Counted from the first letter of the stretch, positions 17,636-27,271 are shown. The stretch is DNA of 36,927 nucleotides from Nitrospirota bacterium (GCA_023248395.1 JAHFEQ010000010.1:1-36927); one strand, 5' to 3'. Numbers and translations are program-made. Notes: generated by a model from the letters alone, not told the origin.

Positions 17636-18900
17636 GCACCATTCACCATACATCTCTTGTTTTTTACATGGTACTCAAACTCTTCTTTAAAATTGTTGAT
17701 AGCCCCCCTGAGGGCCATCACAGCGCCATCGCCGAGGGGACAGAATGTACGGCCAAAGACATCTCCGCAGAGTTTAAGGAGGAGGTCAATATCCCCTTCT
17801 TTTCCTTCTCCATGCTCTACCCTCCGCATGACTTTCACAATCCAGTCAAGCCCCTCCCGGCATGGGGTGCACTTTCCGCATGACTCGTGGTGGAAAAATT
17901 CATGGATAATCAGGGCCGCCTTCACGATGCACGTCCTCTCATCCATCACCACGACTGCCCCGCTCCCCAGCATCGTCCCCTTTGCGGCAAGAGAGTCAAA
18001 GTCCATCGGCGTATCCAGATCCTTTTCAATAAGCATCGGCGCTGACACTCCACCAGGGATGACCGCCTTCAATCTTCTGTCCCCTTTGATACCCCCGGCA
18101 TAGGTATAGATAATTTCCCGCAAAGGAGTCCCCATCGGGAGTTCATAGAGGCCGGGTTTGTTGACATGCCCGCTTACCCCGAACAACTTTGGTCCAGGGC
18201 TTTTAGCCGGTCCAATAGAGGCAAACCAGCTTGCGCCCCTGTTAATAATGTGCGGGACACAGGCAAGGGTCTCTACATTATTGATGACCGTCGGTTTACC
18301 AAAGAGACCGACCTGGGCCGGGAAGGGTGGCTTTATCCTCGGCAAGGCCCGCCGTCCCTCCAATGACTCAAGAAGGGCCGTCTCCTCACCGCAGATATAG
18401 GCCCCGGCGCCCCTGTGGACATAAATATTGAGACTGAAATTGCTGCCCAGGATATTCTTCCCTAAATATCCTTTGGAATAGGCCTCCCGGATCGCGTCTT
18501 CCAGTCTGTCAGCGCCAAGGGCAAATTCTCCCCTGATATAGATGTATGCGTTAGCGGCGCCTATGGCATAGCAGGCAATCGCCATCCCCTCGATGAGCTG
18601 ATGAGGGTCCTTTTCAATGATCGCCCTGTCTTTATAGGTCCCTGGCTCACCCTCATCCGCATTACAGCAGAGATATTTCGGAATGGTGGGATCCTTTGGA
18701 ATAAAACTCCACTTAAGACCTGTAGAAAATCCAGCCCCTCCGCGTCCCCTTAAACCAGAGTCTTTGACCATCTGGATGATCGTATCCGTATTTAACTTAA
18801 GGGCCTTTTTAAATGCCTGATAACCACCATTGTTAAGATAGGTCTCTATCTTAAAGGAGTCGGGGACATTGATATTTTTCAGGATAATGGGTTCAAACAT
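17626..18900 (-). CDS. nuoF: NADH-quinone oxidoreductase subunit F
   Basis: GLRGRGGAGFSTGLKWSF, CNADEGEPGTYKDR, GAGAYICGEETALLESLEG, ESCGKCTPCREG. Confidence 0.96.
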   Translation of the reverse strand: MFEPIILKNINVPDSFKIETYLNNGGYQAFKKALKLNTDTIIQMVKDSGLRGRGGAGFSTGLKWSFIPKDPTIPKYLCCNADEGEPGTYKDRAIIEKDPHQLIEGMAIACYAIGAANAYIYIRGEFALGADRLEDAIREAYSKGYLGKNILGSNFSLNIYVHRGAGAYICGEETALLESLEGRRALPRIKPPFPAQVGLFGKPTVINNVETLACVPHIINRGASWFASIGPAKSPGPKLFGVSGHVNKPGLYELPMGTPLREIIYTYAGGIKGDRRLKAVIPGGVSAPMLIEKDLDTPMDFDSLAAKGTMLGSGAVVVMDERTCIVKAALIIHEFFHHESCGKCTPCREGLDWIVKVMRRVEHGEGKEGDIDLLLKLCGDVFGRTFCPLGDGAVMALRGAINNFKEEFEYHVKNKRCMVNGAGR

Positions 18901-18909
18901 AACGAAATC

Positions 18910-19374
18910 TTATCTGAAACTCTTCAGTATCTCCTCTATCTTCTCTTCTGTGAGATCCTCATAATAGTTATCATTAATCTGCATCATGGGGGCGGTCCCG
19001 CAGGAGCCGAGACACTCTACCGCAGAGAGCGTAAACTTCTTATCAGGGGTGGTCTCTTTAACCTTTATCCCTAATTTCTTTGAAAGTACATCTACGATAT
19101 ATTCTGCCCCCAGGAGCGAACAGGAAATATTCGTACAGACCTGTATGTGATACTTACCTACAGGCTTCTTATTGTACATGGTATAGAAGGTGGCTATCTC
19201 GAAGACCTGTATAGGTCTCAGGCCGAGGATATTCGCGACCTCCCTCATCCCCTCCTCTGTGATATAGCCATACTCCCTTTGAACCACATAGAGCGCAGGC
19301 ATCACAACAGACCGACTGTTGGCATATTTGCCAGTCAGCTCGTTAATCTCCTTTACCGCACCCTCTGAAAGCAT
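18910..19374 (-). CDS. nuoE: NADH-quinone oxidoreductase subunit E
   Basis: CTNISCSLLGA...ECLGSCGTAPMMQIND [2Fe-2S] motif. Confidence 0.95.
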   Translation of the reverse strand: MLSEGAVKEINELTGKYANSRSVVMPALYVVQREYGYITEEGMREVANILGLRPIQVFEIATFYTMYNKKPVGKYHIQVCTNISCSLLGAEYIVDVLSKKLGIKVKETTPDKKFTLSAVECLGSCGTAPMMQINDNYYEDLTEEKIEEILKSFR

Positions 19375-19376
19375 GT

Positions 19377-20570
19377 CTATTTATCCACCTCCCCGAATAC
19401 CGGATCTAAGCTTGATATGACTGCGACAACATCCGCAAAATAGGCCCCTCTCGCCATCGGATCCACGCTCTGCAGATTCACAAAGGATGGCGCCCGGATC
19501 TTAACCCTGAATGGCCTCTCGGAACCATCGCTTACGATATAGAACCCAAGCTCCCCCTTCGGCGCTTCGATAGAGGAGTAGACCTCGCCCTTTGGGGGTT
19601 TAAACCCATCAGAGATCAGCTTGAAATGGTGAATGAGGGCCTCCATGTTTGTAGTGATGTCTTTTCTCGAGGGAGGCACGAACTCAGGTAGGTCCGCATT
19701 CACAGGTCCATCCGGTATCTGCTCCAGTGCCTGAGCAACAATCCTGGCCGCCTGTCTCATCTCTTCTACCCGGCACATATATCGATCAAAACAGTCCCCG
19801 TTTTCACCTGTCGGGACTTTAAAATCAAACCGGTCATAGACGAGATACGGTGTATCCTTTCTGATATCCCATGTCACTCCAGACCCTCGCAGAGAGGGTC
19901 CGGTCAGACCAAGATTTATGGCATCATCTGCAGAGATTACCCCGACATTCTTGTTTCTCTGAAGCCATATCCTGTTGCCTGTCAGAAGCTGTTCGTACTC
20001 ATCTACCCGCTTTGGAAATATATCAATAAAGTCTTTGCACTTTTCTTTAAAGTTAGGGGGGAGGTCTCCCCTGACCCCTCCAATCCTCATATAATTGTAT
20101 GTCAGTCTCGCCCCGCAAAGCATCTCAAACAGATCCATGATCATCTCTCTTTCCCTGAAGGCATAAAGGACGAGGGTGACAGCCCCCAAATCAAGACCCC
20201 AGGCGCCAACGGCCAGAAGATGACTCGAGATGCGGGAGAGCTCAGATACAATGACCCTGACATACTTTCCCCTCTCAGGGATATCAATACCCAGCAGCTT
20301 CTCCACGGCCATGACATAGGAGAGGTTATTCGTCATGCTGCTCAGATAATCAAGCCTGTCCGTGTACGGAACAAACTGCGGATAGAGCAGGTTTTCAGCG
20401 ATCTTCTCCATACCACGGTGCAGGAACCCAATGTCCGGCACTACCCTGATTATCTTTTCACCCTGCATATGGAGCACAAGGTGCATGACACCATGGGTCG
20501 AGGGATGCTGCGGACCCATGTTCAGGGTAACCTCTTTTGTCGTTATCTCTTGATTTCCATTATTGTCCAT
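19377..20570 (-). CDS. nuoD: NADH-quinone oxidoreductase subunit D
   Basis: LNMGPQHPSTHGVMHLVLHMQGE; YLSSMTNNLSYVMAVEKLLGI; FVNLQSVDPMARG. Confidence 0.97.
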   Translation of the reverse strand: MDNNGNQEITTKEVTLNMGPQHPSTHGVMHLVLHMQGEKIIRVVPDIGFLHRGMEKIAENLLYPQFVPYTDRLDYLSSMTNNLSYVMAVEKLLGIDIPERGKYVRVIVSELSRISSHLLAVGAWGLDLGAVTLVLYAFREREMIMDLFEMLCGARLTYNYMRIGGVRGDLPPNFKEKCKDFIDIFPKRVDEYEQLLTGNRIWLQRNKNVGVISADDAINLGLTGPSLRGSGVTWDIRKDTPYLVYDRFDFKVPTGENGDCFDRYMCRVEEMRQAARIVAQALEQIPDGPVNADLPEFVPPSRKDITTNMEALIHHFKLISDGFKPPKGEVYSSIEAPKGELGFYIVSDGSERPFRVKIRAPSFVNLQSVDPMARGAYFADVVAVISSLDPVFGEVDK

Positions 20571-20610
20571 AACTATTACTTTCTTACCTCTTACTTCTAA
20601 CTTCTAACTT

Positions 20611-21141
20611 CTATAACTTCTTCTCCACCCCAAAAGGATTATACTCATCCTTATACCCTACAAGGGGATAGTCCTTTCTCAGAGGATACCCCTCCCACTC
20701 CAGCGGCATGTAGATACGCTTTAGATTTGGGTGGCCCTCAAAGACGATACCGAACATATCAAAGGTCTCCCTCTCTGCAAAATCTGCACTTCTCCACATC
20801 GAAGTCACAGACGGGACTGACTCATTCTCCTTTACCCTGACTTTTAATCGAATACGAAATTTATGCGGGATAGAATAGAGATGATAGACAACTTCAAAAC
20901 AGGAGATTGACTCCCGGCAATCAACACCGAGAACGTCAGAAAGAAAAGCAAACTGCAGATCGGCTTCGTCCTTCAAAAATCTGCAGATATCTATGAGGGC
21001 ATCCTTCCCGACTACATGCGTTATCTCCCCGCGAAAGACCTTTGTCTCACGTATAGACTCCCCAAACTTATCTCTGATCTTTTTTACCAGGAGCGAATAC
21101 TGTAGTGAGGGTAACTCCTTTTCTAAATCCTTCTCTTCCAT
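20611..21141 (-). CDS. nuoC: NADH-quinone oxidoreductase subunit C
   Basis: [50 protein letters not shown]. Confidence 0.95.
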   Translation of the reverse strand: MEEKDLEKELPSLQYSLLVKKIRDKFGESIRETKVFRGEITHVVGKDALIDICRFLKDEADLQFAFLSDVLGVDCRESISCFEVVYHLYSIPHKFRIRLKVRVKENESVPSVTSMWRSADFAERETFDMFGIVFEGHPNLKRIYMPLEWEGYPLRKDYPLVGYKDEYNPFGVEKKL

Positions 21142-21147
21142 GCCTCC

Positions 21148-21648
21148 TCAAGCTTTAATTTTGGCGAAAACCGATGGCATCTCCCTTCTGATTTTCTCCT
21201 GTAGTTGTAAGAAACCGTACATGAGCGCTTCCGGCCTGGGTGGACATCCGGGGATATACACATCAACAGGGACCACCAGATCCGCACCCTGGACAACACT
21301 GTAGGTATTGAACGGCCCCCCTGCTGAGGCGCAGCCGCCCATCGCTATGACCCATTTTGGCTCCGGCATCTGGGCATAGAGCCTCTTGATAGCCGGGGCC
21401 ATCTTTTTAGTCATCGTACCTGCAATGATCATCACATCTGACTGTCTGGGGGAAGGCCTGAATATTATCCCAAAGCGGTCTGTATCATACCTTGAACACC
21501 CCGCTGCGATCATTTCTATGGCACAGCAGGCAAGACCGAATGTCATCGGCCACAGGGCAGACCTTCTGCCCCAACTTACGATGTTATCTACGGTTGTAAA
21601 CAGGACATTCCCTTCTGTTATACCCATTCTAATGCCCCTTTTTTCCAT
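21148..21648 (-). CDS. nuoB: NADH-quinone oxidoreductase subunit B (start may be the internal Met at 21630)
   Basis: [19 protein letters not shown]...[44 protein letters not shown]. Confidence 0.96.
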   Translation of the reverse strand: MEKRGIRMGITEGNVLFTTVDNIVSWGRRSALWPMTFGLACCAIEMIAAGCSRYDTDRFGIIFRPSPRQSDVMIIAGTMTKKMAPAIKRLYAQMPEPKWVIAMGGCASAGGPFNTYSVVQGADLVVPVDVYIPGCPPRPEALMYGFLQLQEKIRREMPSVFAKIKA

Positions 21649-21977
21649 GCATAGACAAGCCCTATTGCAAGGATGGAGATAAAGATGAACATCTCCACAA
21701 AGGCAACTAACCCCATGTCTCTCAGAACAACAGCCCAGGGAAACAGGAAGAGGGTTTCTACATCAAAGACAATAAAGAGGATCGCTATGACAAAAAAGTG
21801 TACCTTGAAGTGTCCCGCATCCGCATTACCGATCGGCTCCATACCACACTCCCATGGGGAGAGCTTTTCTCTGAAAGGTTTTTTTGGGCTCACGAGGGAG
21901 TTGACAAACAGTACCATAGTGGCCATAAAGATTACAAAGCCAACTATTAATAAGACAGGGAGATAGGTGATTAACAT
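21618..21977 (-). CDS. nuoA: NADH-quinone oxidoreductase subunit A
   Basis: [43 protein letters not shown]. Confidence 0.96.
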   Translation of the reverse strand: MLITYLPVLLIVGFVIFMATMVLFVNSLVSPKKPFREKLSPWECGMEPIGNADAGHFKVHFFVIAILFIVFDVETLFLFPWAVVLRDMGLVAFVEMFIFISILAIGLVYAWKKGALEWV

Positions 21978-22006
21978 CCTTTAATCCCTCACATTGGTAA
22001 TCAAAT

Positions 22007-22035
22007 ACCCTAAAGGAACTATTCGTTTTTGTCAA
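22007..22035 (-). promoter_or_regulatory. Candidate sigma70-type promoter of the nuo operon (TTGACA, 17-bp spacer, TAGGGT)
   Basis: On the minus strand TTGACA (22035-22030) then TAGGGT (22012-22007), about 30 nt upstream of nuoA; the -10 is weak. Confidence 0.3.
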
Positions 22036-22067
22036 GTAGGGAAATGAAGGAAAATCAAGAAAGATCT

Positions 22068-22670
22068 TTAAATCAGATAGTTCACCGCGAGAAATCCAGC
22101 TATAAGGAGTGCAAAAAAGGCCAGTGCAAACCAATCAAAATATTTCTCTATCTTTTCCTTCATGACAGCGCCAAAGTAATAGAGCAGGCCCGCAACCAGG
22201 AAAAACCGTGATGAACGGCCGATCACAGAGGCGATAACCAGGGTAAGGAAGTTTATCCTGGACACGCCTGCGGCGATCGTGATCACCTTGTATGGAATGG
22301 GTGTAAATGCTGCGGTCAGCACGGTGATGAAGGCATTCTCCTGGTATGCACGAACCACCCTGTCAAAGACCTCCTGGGAAAAGATATGGCCAATAAAGAT
22401 GCTGTCTACCACCTCCCATATCCCCCACCCGATCGCATACCCCGCCATGCCGCCTAAAACAGAGCCTGCAGAGCAGACAAATGCATACCAGACGGCACTG
22501 GCCGGCACAGCGATCACCATGGCGATCAGCAGCACATCCGGTGGGATAGGGAAAAATGAAGATTCTGCAAAGGCGAGCAGAAACAGGGCAGAAACGGCAT
22601 GAGGCGTGGCTGACCAGTGAAGGACCCAATCATAGAGCCTTCGCATCAGTTTCATAGAGATTCTGTACAT
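22068..22670 (-). CDS. YqaA/DedA (SNARE-associated/VTT-like) membrane protein
   Basis: FAESSFFPIPPDVLLIAMV...FTPIPYKVITIAAGVSRINFLTLVIASVIGRSSRFFLVAGLLYYFG is YqaA-typical. Confidence 0.85.
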   Translation of the reverse strand: MYRISMKLMRRLYDWVLHWSATPHAVSALFLLAFAESSFFPIPPDVLLIAMVIAVPASAVWYAFVCSAGSVLGGMAGYAIGWGIWEVVDSIFIGHIFSQEVFDRVVRAYQENAFITVLTAAFTPIPYKVITIAAGVSRINFLTLVIASVIGRSSRFFLVAGLLYYFGAVMKEKIEKYFDWFALAFFALLIAGFLAVNYLI

Positions 22671-22694
22671 AAAAATTAGTGTATAATAACTCCT

Positions 22695-23027
22695 ATGAAA
22701 AGGTCCGGACTTCCCCCTCTTTGGATAGGGATCATCATCGTCCTCATCATCAGTGTAAGTGAGATCACGATAAGGTACCGCACCTCCCCTGCCGGATTTC
22801 TTTTCCTTGGGGATGCCGCTCTCCTCATCTGGGGATTTCTAATGCTTTCCGGAGGCCTGTTTTCCCTGTTGAGCTATTTCTTTGAAGCGAAATGGAAAGG
22901 CTTCCGGGGCCTTATCTGGGTCTACAAGACTATAATTCCTGTCGGCGGGAAAGTCAATGCGATTATATTTGGTGTGATAGGGATACTCATAGGCTCTGTC
23001 TCTATTATCAAAGTTATCGTTCCATAG
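22695..23027 (+). CDS. Predicted membrane protein, function unknown
   Basis: 110-aa ORF with several hydrophobic segments, divergent from the YqaA-like gene; TATAAT at 22682-22687. Confidence 0.55.
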   Translation: MKRSGLPPLWIGIIIVLIISVSEITIRYRTSPAGFLFLGDAALLIWGFLMLSGGLFSLLSYFFEAKWKGFRGLIWVYKTIIPVGGKVNAIIFGVIGILIGSVSIIKVIVP

Positions 23028-23037
23028 CAGCTTCTTG

Positions 23038-23060
23038 CGCAGGCTAAAGCCTGCGGCTAC
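23038..23060. repeat. CGCAGGCTAAAGCCTGCGGCTAC palindromic repeat at the 3' end of the BlaI-family gene
   Basis: Same repeat as 15385-15407 and 17583-17605 apart from one base; supplies the C-terminal SSRRL-stop. Confidence 0.85.
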
Positions 23061-23475
23061 TCCCTTTTTTCTTCTCTTCTATTAATTTTGATAATCTCTC
23101 TATCTCTTCCGGACTTGTCTTATAGAGGATATCCACAAAGGATGTTGCAGCAGAGCTTGCAGATATATCAAGGATCCCCTGCAATACTTCCTGAGACACC
23201 TGTCTCACAAACTCATCCCTGGACATGGATGCTCTATAAACGTACAGTCTCCCCCTCTTCATCCGCTTAATCAGACCTTTCTTCAGAAGCCGGTCCATCA
23301 CTGTCAGAATCGTGGTAAAGGCAAGTGCCCTTTCCTGCCCTGTCTCCTCAAATACCTCACGGCCAGTAACCTCGCCCTTTTCCCACAGTACATCCATCAC
23401 AGACTTTTCAAGATCACCAAGAACCCGTCCACGACCTGTCTTATGTGGCCTAAAGGTTGATGTGAGACGTTTCAT
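23044..23475 (-). CDS. BlaI/MecI/CopY-family transcriptional regulator
   Basis: LGDLEKSVMDVLWEKGEVTGREVFEETGQERALAFTTILTVMDRLLKKGLIKRMKRGRLYVYRASMSRDEFV: BlaI winged helix. Confidence 0.88.
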   Translation of the reverse strand: MKRLTSTFRPHKTGRGRVLGDLEKSVMDVLWEKGEVTGREVFEETGQERALAFTTILTVMDRLLKKGLIKRMKRGRLYVYRASMSRDEFVRQVSQEVLQGILDISASSAATSFVDILYKTSPEEIERLSKLIEEKKKGSSRRL

Positions 23476-23494
23476 AGGAGAATGAATACCACGT

Positions 23495-23818
23495 TTATAG
23501 TTCTACGTCAAGTAGAATGACCATGGATGCCCGGCCCCCGGTAACCGTTACTTCTACAATCTCTCCAATCCGGAGATTCTCCATAGGGACGATCCCCCCT
23601 TTTCGCAGCACAGGAGTTCCTTCATAGACCACCAGGTTCACCGGGCCACGGGATTTATCCCAGACAGTGATCACATAAAGGGGCAGATTCAGGCTTGTCA
23701 CAGGTCCGCGAATCATTGCCCTGCCAAACTCGTCTCCATGATAAAGAGTAGAGAGATCAAAACTCCGGACAGGGCTTCCATCTTCAGGGATATCTATTGC
23801 GGCCAAAGGCCAATGCAA
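23495..23818 (-). CDS. Hypothetical protein (all-beta-looking)
   Basis: 107-aa ORF just upstream of the BlaI-like gene, same strand; no family recognised. Confidence 0.5.
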   Translation of the reverse strand: MHWPLAAIDIPEDGSPVRSFDLSTLYHGDEFGRAMIRGPVTSLNLPLYVITVWDKSRGPVNLVVYEGTPVLRKGGIVPMENLRIGEIVEVTVTGGRASMVILLDVEL

Positions 23819-23904
23819 TGGGTCAAGTCAACACCGAAGGCCAGGAGCGAAGGGGCAATGGCCCCACCCATTTTTTTCTGTAATCCCAAAATGATAGTAG
23901 AGAC

Positions 23905-23934
23905 TTGACAACCATTAACTTTTAACCATATAAT
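23905..23934 (+). promoter_or_regulatory. Sigma70-type promoter (TTGACA, 18-bp spacer, TATAAT) for the ABC operon
   Basis: TTGACA 23905-23910 and TATAAT 23929-23934, 34 nt before the ATG at 23969. Confidence 0.6.
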
Positions 23935-23968
23935 GCAAGTTTAGTTTTTACAATAATGAGGTTTAATA

Positions 23969-24916
23969 ATGATTGAGGTAGAAAACCTTACCAAGCAATA
24001 TGGAACAGCAAGGGGTATAAACGACATCTCCTTTAAAGTAGAAAAGGGGGAGGTGCTTGGGTTTCTTGGACCTAATGGTGCAGGAAAGACAACAACGATG
24101 CGCATCCTTACCTGCTTCTTCCCTCCGACCAGCGGTAAGGCTCGGGTAGCCGGATATGATGTGTTTGAAGATTCCCTTGAGGTGCGTAAGAGGATCGGCT
24201 ACCTGCCTGAGAATGTACCCCTGTACACAGACATGCCTGTTATCAAATACCTTGAGTTTGTCGGAAGGATCAAAGGTGTAAGCGGAAAGGATATTAAAAA
24301 GAAGGTCCAGGAGGTTATGGATGACTGCTGTATAGCTGACGTTTCGAAAAAGTTCATCAAAGACCTCTCAAAAGGATACAGGCAGCGTGTGGGGCTTGCC
24401 CAGGCACTTATCAACGACCCTGAAGTCCTCATACTCGATGAGCCAACCATAGGTCTTGACCCAAGGCAAATAATTGATATACGGCAGTTGATAAAAAATC
24501 TGGCAGGCAGAAGGACAGTTATCCTGAGCACCCACATACTCCCTGAGGTAAGCATGATATGCCAGCGGGTTATTATAATAAATGAAGGAAGGGTAATAGC
24601 TGTAGATACGCCTGATAATCTCACCAGAAAGATACAGGGTTCTGCCCAGATCACCCTCATAGTCAGGGGGCCTCAGGAAGAAGTTGCTCAGAAGTTAGGG
24701 GTGGTCAGCGGCGTGAGCAGCATTATGAGAAAGACAAGCAGCGGAGATAATGTTCATACATACTTAGTAGACGCAATGAAGAATGCTGATATCCGTAAAG
24801 ACCTGGCTGCCACTATTGTAAATAACAAATGGGACCTCCTTGAGATGAGACCAGTGAGCATGAGCCTTGAGGATATCTTTATAAAACTTGTGACTGAGGA
24901 GAGAACAGCCCATTGA
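23969..24916 (+). CDS. ABC transporter ATP-binding protein (GldA/NosF-like)
   Basis: GFLGPNGAGKTTTMRIL Walker A; LSKGYRQRVGLAQALINDPEVLILDEPTIGLDP signature and Walker B. Confidence 0.95.
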   Translation: MIEVENLTKQYGTARGINDISFKVEKGEVLGFLGPNGAGKTTTMRILTCFFPPTSGKARVAGYDVFEDSLEVRKRIGYLPENVPLYTDMPVIKYLEFVGRIKGVSGKDIKKKVQEVMDDCCIADVSKKFIKDLSKGYRQRVGLAQALINDPEVLILDEPTIGLDPRQIIDIRQLIKNLAGRRTVILSTHILPEVSMICQRVIIINEGRVIAVDTPDNLTRKIQGSAQITLIVRGPQEEVAQKLGVVSGVSSIMRKTSSGDNVHTYLVDAMKNADIRKDLAATIVNNKWDLLEMRPVSMSLEDIFIKLVTEERTAH

Positions 24917-25689
24917 AAAACGTTTATCTTGTTTTTAAAAAGGAACTCAGGTCTTATTTCCTTTCACCCATAGCCTATGTTGTTATTACTATATTTCTAA
25001 TCCTGGGAGGATATTTTTTCTATAACATCTTTGCCTCTTTCAGCATGGTCAGTTTTGAGGCAACGCAAAATCCGGTACTGGCTAAACAATATAACCTCCT
25101 TAATGTCACTGAGAGTGTAGTCAGGCCGCTCTTTGGCAACATGAGCATTATCATGCTCCTTATGATGCCTATGCTTACCATGCGATTACTATCTGAAGAG
25201 AAAAAATCCGGAACCATAGAATTACTTCTGACCTATCCTGTAAAGGATATTGAGATTATACTTGGTAAGTTCTTTGCCGCTGTTGTTATCTTCTCTGTGA
25301 TGATAGCATTGACCTTCCCCTGCTTTATCCTGTTGTCTGTCCTGGGTCAGCCGGAGTGGGGAGTTATCATAAGCGGCTACGTAGGGCTCTTACTCATGGG
25401 GACTGCCTTTATAGCCTTTGGCTTGTGTGCCTCCTCCTTCACAGAAAATCAGATTATAGCTGCTGCAGTCTCCTTCGGCGGCCTGCTGGTATTCTACATG
25501 ATGGGTTATTCTGTTAATTTTGCTGGTCCTAAACTGGGAGGTGTTTTATCCTATATCTCCTTTATGCCGCACCTTTATAATTTTGCCAAAGGAGTTGTTG
25601 ATACTGCGGATATAGTCTTTTATCTCAACTTTGCTGCTTTTTGCCTGTTCCTGACAATGAGGACACTGGAGTCCAAGAGATGGCGGTAA
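24913..25689 (+). CDS. ABC-2-type transporter permease (GldF/NosY-like), TTG start
   Basis: KELRSYFLSPIAYVVITIFLILGGYFFYNIF...SEEKKSGTIELLLTYPVKDIEIILGKF; 4-nt overlap with the ATPase gene. Confidence 0.9.
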   Translation: MKNVYLVFKKELRSYFLSPIAYVVITIFLILGGYFFYNIFASFSMVSFEATQNPVLAKQYNLLNVTESVVRPLFGNMSIIMLLMMPMLTMRLLSEEKKSGTIELLLTYPVKDIEIILGKFFAAVVIFSVMIALTFPCFILLSVLGQPEWGVIISGYVGLLLMGTAFIAFGLCASSFTENQIIAAAVSFGGLLVFYMMGYSVNFAGPKLGGVLSYISFMPHLYNFAKGVVDTADIVFYLNFAAFCLFLTMRTLESKRWR

Positions 25690-25717
25690 TTATGTATACA
25701 ACCGGAGTAAATATTTT

Positions 25718-27271
25718 ATGCGAAAATTAGGAAATTTCGCCGGACTTTTCGGTATATTAATGATACTGAGTGTATCATTAATATACCTCATAAAAGGTCA
25801 GGTAACCACACAACTGATGTACCTCTTATGGGGAGGGTTCCTGTTTGTTCTCATCTTCCTCTATTCCAATTTTGGGAATCTCCGCAACATCCTATTGAAA
25901 CGTTCAACAAAGTATGGCGCTAATATGGCGGTTATGCTCCTCATATTCCTTGCCATAGTAACAATAATCTCTGTCATATCTACGATGCATAAAAAAAGGA
26001 TGGACCTCACCAAATCCGGCAGGTATACCCTCTCTGATCAGACCATAAAGATTATTAAATCTCTGAAACGGGATGTAGAGGTAATTTCCTTCTACAGGCA
26101 GGACCAACGTACAAGGCAGCAGATGGTAGACCTGCTGCAGGAGTATGCCTATAACGCACCCAGATTCCATTATCAGATCATAGACCCTGACAGAAGTCCT
26201 GATAAAGCGCTGAAATATGGGGTTACAGAATACAGGGCTACCTTAATAAAGAGCGGGAATAATCAGGAAAAGGTCGGATTTGAGAGTGAAGATAAGATAA
26301 CAAATGCAATTCTAAAGGTTATGAAGGACGATATTAAGACCATATACTTCCTGAAGGGGCATGGAGAGAACGATATATCAAGCTCGGATAAGGATGGATA
26401 TAAAGCAGCAAAAGAGGCGCTTGAAAAAGAGAACTACAAAGTTAAAGAACTTTTGCTATTGAGCGAACCAGGCGTTCCGGAAGATGCATCTGTGCTTGTC
26501 ATAGGTGGTTCAAAGAAGGAACTTATCTCCGAAGAATTACCAAAGCTTATTAAATATATTGAACAGGAAGGAAATGTCCTGTTTTTGATAGACCCGGGAA
26601 GCCCCCCCGGACTGGTTAACCTGTTAAAGGGCTATGGATTTAATATTGGTGATGATATAATTATTGATAAACTGAGTCAGGTCTTCGGAGCAAATTACTT
26701 GACACCTGTGGTAACAGATTATCACAAAGAGCATCCGCTGACCCGTGACTTCAAAGTCTCTACCTTTTACCCTTTAGCAAGGTCTGTCGGGATAGAAGAG
26801 AATCCAAAGAAAGGCTCCTATGTTCTTGCAACGACCAGTGATAATTCCTGGGCAGAGACGAGTCTGCCTGATCTGGAACAGGGAAAGGCCCAGTTTGATG
26901 ACGGAAAGGATAAGGCCGGACCAGTTGGTATTGCTGCTGTAACTGTCCTTAATGTGAAGGATGGGCAGCAAAATACTGAGGTAAAGAGCACAAAGAATCT
27001 TTCAAAAGTAGTGGTTTTTGGTGATTCAGATTTTGCCAATAATACACATATAAATTTAGCTGGCAACGGAGATATGTTCTTAAATACTGTAAACTGGCTG
27101 GCAGAAGAGGCAGAGCTAATCTCCATCAGACGCCGTAATCCTGATAATACTCCTGTAGTATTAACATCTGCCCAGAGCAGAATAATATTCTGGCTACCAG
27201 TAATAGTTCTACCTTCTCTTGTCATCGTTGCAGGAATCAGTATTATTAACAGGAAAAGGTGGGGGGGATGA
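25718..27271 (+). CDS. GldG-like ABC-type uncharacterised transport system protein
   Basis: LTKSGRYTLSDQTIKIIKSLKRDVEVISFYR...YFLKGHGENDI...VFGDSDFANN. Confidence 0.88.
   Translation: MRKLGNFAGLFGILMILSVSLIYLIKGQVTTQLMYLLWGGFLFVLIFLYSNFGNLRNILLKRSTKYGANMAVMLLIFLAIVTIISVISTMHKKRMDLTKSGRYTLSDQTIKIIKSLKRDVEVISFYRQDQRTRQQMVDLLQEYAYNAPRFHYQIIDPDRSPDKALKYGVTEYRATLIKSGNNQEKVGFESEDKITNAILKVMKDDIKTIYFLKGHGENDISSSDKDGYKAAKEALEKENYKVKELLLLSEPGVPEDASVLVIGGSKKELISEELPKLIKYIEQEGNVLFLIDPGSPPGLVNLLKGYGFNIGDDIIIDKLSQVFGANYLTPVVTDYHKEHPLTRDFKVSTFYPLARSVGIEENPKKGSYVLATTSDNSWAETSLPDLEQGKAQFDDGKDKAGPVGIAAVTVLNVKDGQQNTEVKSTKNLSKVVVFGDSDFANNTHINLAGNGDMFLNTVNWLAEEAELISIRRRNPDNTPVVLTSAQSRIIFWLPVIVLPSLVIVAGISIINRKRWGG
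25751..25787 (+). repeat. Perfect 16-bp-arm inverted repeat in the 5' coding region of the GldG-like gene
   Basis: GGTATATTAATGATAC-tgagt-GTATCATTAATATACC read directly. Confidence 0.9.

Noticed and set aside
17657-18103. 148-aa ORF antisense to nuoF, and similar antisense ORFs in nuoG/nuoM
   Set aside because: Typical shadow ORFs without start signals or domain patterns.
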